From Planctomycetota bacterium (GTDB lineage Bacteria > Planctomycetota > B15-G4 > SIAN01), in the NCBI GenBank assembly GCA_028289345.1, contig JANQQL010000025.1, positions 434,001-498,000 on the forward strand: DNA of 64,000 nt, read 5' to 3'. Positions 34,190 through 40,794 of the stretch are shown here, one piece after another (the first letter of the stretch is position 1; each line of letters opens with the position of its first letter). The position numbers were made by a program, and so were the translations under genes. The notes below the pieces were generated by a model that was given only the letters and a program-made list of their open reading frames with translations, was not told the origin of the DNA and searched no databases.

Positions 34190-34225
34190 GGCGGGTCGAA
34201 GGATTCCTTCGGCCCGCCTGTTTTT
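34190..34225 (+). terminator. Strong intrinsic terminator of the thioredoxin-fold gene
   Basis: A 13-bp stem (GGCGGGTCGAAGG with CCTTCGGCCCGCC, one G-U pair) with an ATT loop, followed by TGTTTTTGTTT. It is 57 bp past the second-half stop codon, showing that the natural transcript includes the part after the UGA. Confidence 0.9.
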
Positions 34226-34292
34226 GTTTCGAGCCTGATCGGAGGGGACTGTGGCCACACTGGTCGCCGACGCTTGCCAGGGCTGTCTTCGT

Positions 34293-34652
34293 TCACCCGT
34301 CCTCTACCGCCGATGACTCTTCCGCAAGTCGACGAGCCTTGAACGCGCTTCCCCATTCCTGCATGGGTTCGAGAATGGGCTTGAGGGTCTGCCCGAACTC
34401 GGTCACTTCGTACTCCACACGAGGGGGCACCTCAGCGTAGACGTGTCGACTCACGATGCCGTCCGCCTCCAGTTCGCGGAGTTGCAAGGTGATCATTCGC
34501 TCGGTCGCGTTCGGGATCAGACGCCGCAATTCTCCGAACCGTTTGCGACCCTCGAGCAGGTGACACACCAGGACCGGTTTCCATCTCCCGCCAATGACGC
34601 TCAGCGTTGCCTCCACGTCGCATCCCGTCTTCCAGTTGTACTTTCGTGTCAT
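34293..34652 (-). CDS. HxlR family transcriptional regulator
   Basis: 119 aa. The winged-helix core is typical: Cys-containing N-terminus (GCDVEATLSVIGGRWKPVLVCHLLEG), KRFGELRRLIPNATERMITLQLRELEADGIVSRHVYAEVPPRVEYEVTEFG. HxlR members often sense electrophiles or quinones through the N-terminal Cys. It is divergent from an enoyl-CoA hydratase/quinone oxidoreductase operon, with a matching palindrome between them. Confidence 0.94.
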   Translation of the reverse strand: MTRKYNWKTGCDVEATLSVIGGRWKPVLVCHLLEGRKRFGELRRLIPNATERMITLQLRELEADGIVSRHVYAEVPPRVEYEVTEFGQTLKPILEPMQEWGSAFKARRLAEESSAVEDG

Positions 34653-34685
34653 TGGTCGGCCTCACCTACGCTCATCGATGACCAA

Positions 34686-34705
34686 TACTTACAAAAATGT
34701 AGGTA
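34686..34705. promoter_or_regulatory. Likely HxlR operator
   Basis: TACTTACA-AAAA-TGTAGGTA is an 8-bp inverted repeat with one mismatch, in an AT-rich island between the divergent HxlR and hydratase genes. The form agrees with the ACTTAC..GTAAGT type of site known for HxlR regulators. A further half-like TACTTG follows at 34704-34709. Confidence 0.65.
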
Positions 34706-34825
34706 CTTGTTGAATTCGTTGTTTTCCTCCATTCTGCCGCGCCTTCGAGCGGGTCGGCGAGCGTCTGTCCTTGGAGCCGGCGATGGCCCCGGTGCCCGCC
34801 ACCCCATGTGACGAGGAGAAACCGA

Positions 34826-35671
34826 ATGAATTCGAGCCAGTTCACCACGTTTCGGGTGGCCTTGGACAACGCCGTTCTTTGGGTCACGTTCGATTTCCCG
34901 CCGGTCAACGTACAGGGACTGCCGATGCTGGCCGACCTGGAAGCTCTGGCGGATGAGCTCGAATCGAATCGGGAGATCAAGGTCGTCGTTTTCCAGTCCG
35001 CTCACCCCGAAATCTGGGTGGCTCACGCAGACACCCACTTTCTCAAAGATATGTCTTCGGAGGTCGTTCCCCGATCGGAAGTGCAGCTTCTCGGCCTGCA
35101 ATCGACTCTCGAGAGAATCAGCCGACTGCCCCAAGCAACGATCGCCAAGATCGAAGGGTTCGCCCGCGGTGGCGGGCATGAACTGGCGCTTGCCTGCGAC
35201 ATGAGATTTGCTGCGCGCGGCAAGGCGAGATTCATGCAGATGGAAGTCGGGATGGGAATCTTGCCTTGTGGAGGGGGCGCCTCGCGGATGGCCCGACAGG
35301 TCGGCCTCGGAAGAGCCCTCGAGATCGTCTTGGGAGCCCAAGACTTCGATGCGGATCAGGCCGAAGCTTACGGGACGATCAACAAGGCGCTGGATCCTGA
35401 AGAGATTGGCCCCTACGTCGACGAACTGGCCCGTCGCATCTCCCAGTTTCCCGCTCATTCCATTGAGGCTTGCAAGCGGGCCGTGTACGCCTCGGTGGAT
35501 CTGGCGATCAACGAGGCGCTCAAGGAAGAAGCCTACTGGCTCTACCAGGCCACCAGCCGAACTCCCGCGCTCAAACGATTCCAGGTTGCGGACGACGGCG
35601 GCGTTCAGTTCGACATGAAGAATCAGCGAAAGTGGAACGACCTCGTCATGGAAGTGCAGGACATCCAGTGA
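34826..35671 (+). CDS. Enoyl-CoA hydratase/isomerase family protein
   Basis: 281 aa; the ATG has GAGGAG 7 bases upstream. The crotonase core is visible: TIAKIEGFARGGGHELALACDMRFAARGKARF, with the oxyanion-hole Gly-Gly, then MEVGMGILPCGGGASRMARQVGLGRALEIVLGA. The catalytic Glu usually follows in the GI.P block; here the order MGILPCGGG lacks an obvious Glu, so true hydratase activity is uncertain. It is the first gene of a unit with the oxidoreductase 25 bp downstream, probably controlled by the HxlR protein. Confidence 0.88.
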   Translation: MNSSQFTTFRVALDNAVLWVTFDFPPVNVQGLPMLADLEALADELESNREIKVVVFQSAHPEIWVAHADTHFLKDMSSEVVPRSEVQLLGLQSTLERISRLPQATIAKIEGFARGGGHELALACDMRFAARGKARFMQMEVGMGILPCGGGASRMARQVGLGRALEIVLGAQDFDADQAEAYGTINKALDPEEIGPYVDELARRISQFPAHSIEACKRAVYASVDLAINEALKEEAYWLYQATSRTPALKRFQVADDGGVQFDMKNQRKWNDLVMEVQDIQ

Positions 35672-35696
35672 GAAAGGTCCAGGGAGGAGGTGCATC

Positions 35697-36683
35697 ATGA
35701 AGGCAATGGTTCTGAACGCTTACGGAGAGAAGGCAAGGTTCGACCTCGTCGAAGTTCCAGACCCGGAAGTCAAGCCCGGCCACGTCTTGGTCAAGGTCGC
35801 GGCGTCCAGTGTGAACACGGTTGACACCATGATTCGAAAAATGGGCAAGGAGTTGGAGCTCGCTCCGGACACTCCCGCCATTCTCGGCATGGACCTGGCC
35901 GGCACCGTCGAGGCGGTGGGAGACGGCGTAGAAGGATTCTCGGTGGGCGATTCGGTGTACGGGTGTGCGGGGGGACTGGCCGATCTCCCGGGCACCTTGG
36001 CGGAGTTCCTCTGCGCGGATTGTCGATTGGTGTCCCACAAACCCAAGAACCTTTCCATGACGGAAGCCGCTGCCTTGCCTCTCGTCGCGATCACCGCGTT
36101 CGAAGGCTTGATCCGCGCTGGGATTCAAGCGGGGCAGAAGGTCCTGGTTCATGGTGGATCCGGGGGCGTCGGCCATGTCGCGCTTCAGCTGGCCACGCAC
36201 TTTGGTGCCGACGTGTTTGCGACGGGCGGCGGGGAGAAACAAATGGCGTTGATCCGAGACCTCGGGGCCACGCCGATCAACTACAAGACGGAGAAGGTTC
36301 GGGACTACGTTGCCAAGCACACCGGGGACGCCGGGTTCGATCTCGTGTTTGACAGTGTGGGGGGCGCCAACATGGCCAATTCTTTCGAGGCCGCGGCGCT
36401 AAATGGTCAGGTCGCGTCGACGGTTTCCATGTGCGAGTTGGATTTGACCGTGGCTCATTTCAAGGGCTTGTCGCTCCATGTGGTCTTCATGCTGATTCCC
36501 ATGCTTCACGATCACAAACGCGAGACCCATGGTGACATCCTGCGGAGGGTCGCGCAGATCGTGGAAGCCGGCGGATTGAAGCCGGTGCTCGATCTCCCTC
36601 ACTATTCCTTCGAGCAGGTGGGGGATGCCTACGCCCGATTGGAGAGCCGACAAGGGATGGGCAAAGTTGTCATCGAGCACTGA
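35697..36683 (+). CDS. Zinc-independent quinone oxidoreductase-like MDR alcohol dehydrogenase
   Basis: 328 aa with a GGAGG RBS. N-terminal GroES-like part (MKAMVLNAYGEKARFDLVEVPDPEVKPGHVLVKVAASSVNTVDTMI) and the NAD(P)H Rossmann part with LVHGGSGGVGHVALQLATHFGADVFAT. The structural zinc cysteine cluster is absent, typical of quinone oxidoreductases. With an HxlR regulator next door, a role against quinones or similar electrophiles is a fair inference. Confidence 0.92.
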   Translation: MKAMVLNAYGEKARFDLVEVPDPEVKPGHVLVKVAASSVNTVDTMIRKMGKELELAPDTPAILGMDLAGTVEAVGDGVEGFSVGDSVYGCAGGLADLPGTLAEFLCADCRLVSHKPKNLSMTEAAALPLVAITAFEGLIRAGIQAGQKVLVHGGSGGVGHVALQLATHFGADVFATGGGEKQMALIRDLGATPINYKTEKVRDYVAKHTGDAGFDLVFDSVGGANMANSFEAAALNGQVASTVSMCELDLTVAHFKGLSLHVVFMLIPMLHDHKRETHGDILRRVAQIVEAGGLKPVLDLPHYSFEQVGDAYARLESRQGMGKVVIEH

Positions 36684-36727
36684 CAAGGACCGGTCGAAAG
36701 GCGGGCAGGAGCGACCGTGCCGGCCAG

Positions 36728-36976
36728 TCAGAGTGAGCGCTGGATCCGATCGTGGTCCAGCTGGCGAGCTTCGCATCGCTCGAGCGGCGGAAGGGTTCGG
36801 TCCACTCCGGTTCCGAACTCTTGCTCGTGGTCGGTCCGCACGGTTCTGCGAGGCGCCCGACGCAGGTGTCTTGCGAGCCACTGACGCAGTCGCTGAAACC
36901 CGCTCGGCACCGGATGGCTGACGGGCACCGGGGGTGGTTCAGGGATACGGTTGGGAATCTCGATGGGGTAGCCCAT
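36728..36976 (-). CDS. Small Pro/Arg-rich protein of unknown function
   Basis: 82 aa. It starts 21 bp after the stop of the HAD phosphatase gene on the same strand and has GGGAGA about 9 bases before the ATG, so it may be the second gene of that operon. The sequence begins MGYPIEIPNRIPEPPPVPV and becomes Arg-rich (RLRQWLARHLRRAPRR). There are no Cys residues or membrane segments. No family is recognised. Confidence 0.5.
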   Translation of the reverse strand: MGYPIEIPNRIPEPPPVPVSHPVPSGFQRLRQWLARHLRRAPRRTVRTDHEQEFGTGVDRTLPPLERCEARQLDHDRIQRSL

Positions 36977-36997
36977 GGACGGATTCTCCCGTCGACC

Positions 36998-37651
36998 TCA
37001 AGAGTCGTAAAGAGCGAGGATCTCTGCGGCGGACTCGATCACGTGTTCGGCTCCGGACTCCACGAGTTCTTCCCGTGGTCGGAATCCCCAGGCGACACCG
37101 ACCGGGGTGAGCCCCGCCGCCCGGGCCGTTTCCATGTCGGTGCAGGTGTCTCCCACGTAGAGGATCGACTCCCGGGCCACGCCCAGCTGCTCCACCATCC
37201 ATCGGGCGCCCGCCGGGTCGGGCTTGGGGGAGAACTCTTCCTTGTGACCCAGCACGCAATCAAACCGTTCTGCAATCTGTAGGTCCTCGACGGTTTGGAC
37301 CGTGAGGGGGTGAGGTTTGTTCGAGAGAACCCCCAGTCGGGCTCCCCGCTTGCGGAGCTCAACGAGCACCTCTCGAATTCCTGGGTACAGAGCCGCCTGA
37401 TCCGTCGCGTGGGTCGCGTATCGGGTCCGGACCGCGGCGATCAGGGGCTCCCACAAGTCCTGTCGCCCCTCCGGCAACGCGCGCTCGCAAAGCTTGACGA
37501 TGCCGTCCCCGACCATGGTCCGAAACGCGTCCAGCTCATGGGTCGGGAGTTCGAGCTGCGTGAGGGCGAAGTTCACCACCTCCGCGATCGTGCCGAGGGT
37601 GTCGGCAAGAGTTCCATCGAGATCGAAGATGACCGCGCGTCGAGTGGGCAT
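36998..37651 (-). CDS. HAD hydrolase, phosphoglycolate phosphatase-like
   Basis: 217 aa. HAD motifs are complete: I (VIFDLDGTLADT), II (LGVLSNKPH), III (FSPKPDPAGA) and IV (ILYVGDTCTDMETARAAG). Cap and length match Gph-type enzymes, which remove phosphate from 2-phosphoglycolate, but substrate choice cannot be read reliably from sequence. The start at MPTRRAVIFDLDG is set by motif I. Confidence 0.92.
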   Translation of the reverse strand: MPTRRAVIFDLDGTLADTLGTIAEVVNFALTQLELPTHELDAFRTMVGDGIVKLCERALPEGRQDLWEPLIAAVRTRYATHATDQAALYPGIREVLVELRKRGARLGVLSNKPHPLTVQTVEDLQIAERFDCVLGHKEEFSPKPDPAGARWMVEQLGVARESILYVGDTCTDMETARAAGLTPVGVAWGFRPREELVESGAEHVIESAAEILALYDS

Positions 37652-37740
37652 GGTCCCGGTTCTCTGAAGCCAAGGAGTGGAGTGGGGACGATAGCATTCG
37701 CCTCGAGGCCCTTCGGTGACATTCCCACGCGGTGGGGGAA

Positions 37741-38613
37741 TCAAGAGACGTCGACCATCCATTCAAGACACGCCCGCATCTGCTCGTTCATGGCGTCTCG
37801 ATCGAGTTGGCAGGGAGCTCCGTGGCCCGGCAGGACATGTTCGAATCTGTGGTCCGCCAGATTTTTCATGGACTCGACCTGGGTCGGCCAGTCGAACCAG
37901 CATGCGGTTCGGAAGGCATAGAGCTGGTGCATGTCCCGATTCCACGCCAAGTGGTCTCCACTAAACAAGAACCGCTCTCCATAGAGCAGGCAGCAACTCC
38001 CGCGAGTGTGGCCTGGAACCGGAATGATGAGAAGATCCTCGGTCAGTGAGAGAGGCGCGGTTCCTTGCGGTTGGATTTCGACGTTGCGGGTCGAAGAGGT
38101 GACGTCGGCGGCGTGCAAGATTCGTTCGCATCCAAACCGCTCGGCGAACTTTTCGTGGTCGGCCACATCATCTTGGTGGGTCAAGAAGAGGTAGCGAATT
38201 CCGCCGAGTTCCTCCAGCCGCTTGATCAGGGGGCCCGAGAATCGCGGCGAGTCGATCAAGACGTTGCCCTCCGGTCTCGCCACGAAGTAGCTTGCTGCTC
38301 CAAAGCTGTCGCGATGATGGAAGCCACAGTGGTAGACATTGTCGGCAATCCGAACAGGAAACTCGGCGGAGACGCGCGCGATATCGTGCGCTTCGGTCGT
38401 TCCGATGGATCCCGTCGGGCACGCGACGAGAGACCGCAGAGAGGCGAGAGTGGTGATGTCATCCGTGGGCTGGCGGTGAACTCGGGAATAGCTGTCCGCT
38501 CTGTCGAATACATCGGGCGCCATCCAGCGACACGTCCCGCAGTCAATGCACGTCGAATCGACATAGAAGTCCCCTTCGACGTTCGTGCTGAGTCGTTGCT
38601 TGGGGTCGGCCAT
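37741..38613 (-). CDS. Ferredoxin fused to metallo-beta-lactamase-fold hydrolase
   Basis: 290 aa. The first 70 residues hold a 4Fe-4S ferredoxin half (C-x2-C-x2-C in STCIDCGTCRWMAPDVF, closing Cys in VACPTGSIG). An MBL domain follows, with the metal motif changed from HxHxDH to H-Q-D-D-V-A-D-H (LTHQDDVADHEKF), plus VPGHTRGSCCLL, FSGDHL and LPGHG. This altered motif with a leading ferredoxin is seen in a subfamily and may hold a different metal centre, possibly di-iron. The function is unknown; redox chemistry is likely. Confidence 0.9.
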   Translation of the reverse strand: MADPKQRLSTNVEGDFYVDSTCIDCGTCRWMAPDVFDRADSYSRVHRQPTDDITTLASLRSLVACPTGSIGTTEAHDIARVSAEFPVRIADNVYHCGFHHRDSFGAASYFVARPEGNVLIDSPRFSGPLIKRLEELGGIRYLFLTHQDDVADHEKFAERFGCERILHAADVTSSTRNVEIQPQGTAPLSLTEDLLIIPVPGHTRGSCCLLYGERFLFSGDHLAWNRDMHQLYAFRTACWFDWPTQVESMKNLADHRFEHVLPGHGAPCQLDRDAMNEQMRACLEWMVDVS

Positions 38614-38758
38614 GCAGTCGTCGTCCGGGTTGGGGAAGGGGCCATCTCGATCGGAATCCGAGAGGCGGTGGGAGCCGGTTCATTCATAGCGACCAAGGAG
38701 AACTCGTGCTCCTTTGGGCTGGATCAGCGCGTGACTGTCCGGCGAGCCGGCCGGCCGC

Positions 38759-39199
38759 TTACGATCCGGGAAACGTTTTTGCGAAACGGTAGCTGGTGCG
38801 CTCGTAGTCCAGGTGCAAATAGAACTCGTGAGCCAACTTGCGTCGCTGATGACTGGTTACCTCGACCATTCCACAGCCGTGGCTCATCAACGATTGTTCG
38901 GCAGCATCGACCAAAGCGCGGCCCCATCCCTGGCCGCGAGCGGCGGGGTCCACAATCAAAGAGGTGATTCGACCGACCGGCCTTGGTCGGTGCAACACGG
39001 TCATCCGGTGCAAGGTCACGGAGCCCAGGAGGCGGCCATTCTCGGGCAAGACCAGCGCCCAATTCCCGCCTTCTTCCCAACTCGGCCAGATCGCCAACAC
39101 ATCCGCTTCTGAGACGGGGTAGCCCAAGGGAGTCAAGAGTCGTGCGAGCTCCGAAGCGTCTTCGGGGGTTGCGCGGCGGATGGCGGGGGACGAGGTCAT
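38759..39199 (-). CDS. GNAT family N-acetyltransferase
   Basis: 146 aa. The acetyl-CoA loop is LIVDPAARGQGWGRALVDAAEQ, followed by VEVTSHQRRKLAHEFYLHLDYERTSYRFAKTF, all typical. The start at MTSSPAIRRATPED is based on the family N-terminus; no strong RBS is visible and a slightly longer form is possible. The substrate is unknown. Confidence 0.9.
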   Translation of the reverse strand: MTSSPAIRRATPEDASELARLLTPLGYPVSEADVLAIWPSWEEGGNWALVLPENGRLLGSVTLHRMTVLHRPRPVGRITSLIVDPAARGQGWGRALVDAAEQSLMSHGCGMVEVTSHQRRKLAHEFYLHLDYERTSYRFAKTFPGS

Positions 39200-39466
39200 C
39201 GGATGTGCGGCGGGTGTCCACGAAGGAGAGGGCGCGAAACGTGTGGCCAGCATATCTCCGGACGATGTCCCCTGCATCTGGTGGGATCCCTGGTGGGAAC
39301 ACAAGCAAGCCCGAGGGGCCATTCTTGTCCAGCCAATGCCTCCGCCGCGACTGCTAAGATCCGCGGATTCGATAGGGAAAAGCAGCTTTGTGCTGGGACA
39401 ATGCCACTGGGCAATCTCTTCGCCTTGGTCCCAGACTCGCTCACACTCCGTGGAGAGGAGATCTTC

Positions 39467-40153
39467 ATGCGATTCCACAATCGCACGGGCACCGACCTGA
39501 TTCCCTACCCCGTCGTCACATCTCCACCGCCACCTCATCGGGAGCGTGATGTGGATGGACGGATTCCTCGGAACTGTTCGGCAACCGTCGATTCGGAAGG
39601 GTTCAATTTGGTCCTGACCAATGAAGACTACGGAGGCTCGGGGACCAATGGGGTGTTCCTCGGCTTTGACACATCGACCTCTCCCCTCACCGTGCTCGTC
39701 CGGAGACTTCGTTACAAGGTGGCGCCCGGGCAAGAAGGGAGCAATTCCAGTCTGCAGCCGGAGGTGATTCAGGACGAGGTTGTCGAAGTGGCGGTGGACG
39801 GGGATGTCACCGTCGACTCGGCCTGGCAAGTCAGCGTGGGCGTTCCGTCAGAGAAGACCTACTCTTTGGACGTGTATCCCCCCTCGATCCAGGGTGGTGG
39901 CACGGTTCGCTTCTCGAGTTGCGGCGGGATTTCCGGAAATGTGGTACGCGTCCACATTATGGCCACCGATGGCGTGCCCGAGAACACATTCGCCTTTCAG
40001 GGAAACTACGACAGCAATGGCATGTGGACCCACGACAACATCACCCCGACCGATCCCAATGTGACTGGCAAGACCTATACTTTTCAGCTGTTCACCAAGG
40101 ACGAAGACGACAAGGCGTTCGCTTCGAACACGGTTGACCTCACCATTTTGTAG
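39467..40153 (+). CDS. Protein of unknown function upstream of a sigma/kinase module
   Basis: 228 aa. The ATG has GAGAGGAG 6 bases upstream, a strong site. No signal peptide. The protein looks beta-rich: VRRLRYKVAPG, EVVEVAVDGDVTVDSAWQVSVGVP, YSLDVYPPSIQGGGTVRFSSCGGISGNVVRVHIMA and a final FQLFTKDEDDKAFASNTVDLTIL. I do not recognise it. It lies 119 bp before an ECF sigma factor gene on the same strand and may belong to that unit. Confidence 0.72.
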   Translation: MRFHNRTGTDLIPYPVVTSPPPPHRERDVDGRIPRNCSATVDSEGFNLVLTNEDYGGSGTNGVFLGFDTSTSPLTVLVRRLRYKVAPGQEGSNSSLQPEVIQDEVVEVAVDGDVTVDSAWQVSVGVPSEKTYSLDVYPPSIQGGGTVRFSSCGGISGNVVRVHIMATDGVPENTFAFQGNYDSNGMWTHDNITPTDPNVTGKTYTFQLFTKDEDDKAFASNTVDLTIL

Positions 40154-40272
40154 TGCCCCGTCGTGGCGACATTCCGTGAGGAAAGCTTGTGTTTCGACGC
40201 AATGTCGCAAGACGTGATTCCTGGTGTCCCCTTGCACATTGAAGAGTGCATGGGTGACAGGCCGGAGGAACC

Positions 40273-40794
40273 ATGGAAATCGAAATGATCGATCCCGGGT
40301 TCTATGACGAGCTTCGGGCTTATGTCGCTCGCCACATGGTCAAGAACGAGCGACACAATCACACGTTGCAGCCGACGGAAGTGGTGCACGAGGCACTCCT
40401 TCGCCTGAGTCTCCACAAAGGGGCATTCGCAAACCCCGCCCATTTGCGTGCCACAGGGATCCGGGCCGCGCATCAAGTGCTTGTCGACTATGCCCGACAG
40501 CGTTCGGCGCAGAAACGGGGTGGGCAACGCGACCGAACGACACTCGTCGACGGCCATGCGATTCAAGAAGAGCTGTCGTTGGACATCCTCGACCTGGAGG
40601 CCGCGCTGGATAAGTTGGGAGCCCGGTGGCCTCGCCAGCGCGAAGTCGCCTTGTTGCGACTGTGGTGCATGACCGGGAAGGAGATTGGACAAGTGCTCGG
40701 CATCCAAGACAGCACGGTGAAAACCCATTGGCAGTTCGCGCGAGCGTTTCTTCGCCGTGAATTGGGCGATCGCGAAGAGGCTGAGGAACGGTGA
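40273..40794 (+). CDS. ECF-type sigma factor (TIGR02999-like)
   Basis: 173 aa, ATG with GGAGG upstream. Region 2 (LQPTEVVHEALLRLSLHK...ATGIRAAHQVLVDYARQRSAQKRGG) and region 4 (LRLWCMTGKEIGQVLGIQDSTVKTHWQFARAFLRREL) are intact. It overlaps the following kinase gene by 4 bp (GTGA), so both are made together. Such sigma/kinase pairs are common in Planctomycetota; the kinase is presumed to control the sigma factor or its pathway. Confidence 0.94.
   Translation: MEIEMIDPGFYDELRAYVARHMVKNERHNHTLQPTEVVHEALLRLSLHKGAFANPAHLRATGIRAAHQVLVDYARQRSAQKRGGQRDRTTLVDGHAIQEELSLDILDLEAALDKLGARWPRQREVALLRLWCMTGKEIGQVLGIQDSTVKTHWQFARAFLRRELGDREEAEER

Noticed and set aside
39200..39829. Upstream extension of the GNAT gene on the minus strand
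   Set aside because: It runs antisense through the gene starting at 39467 and adds no GNAT-like residues.
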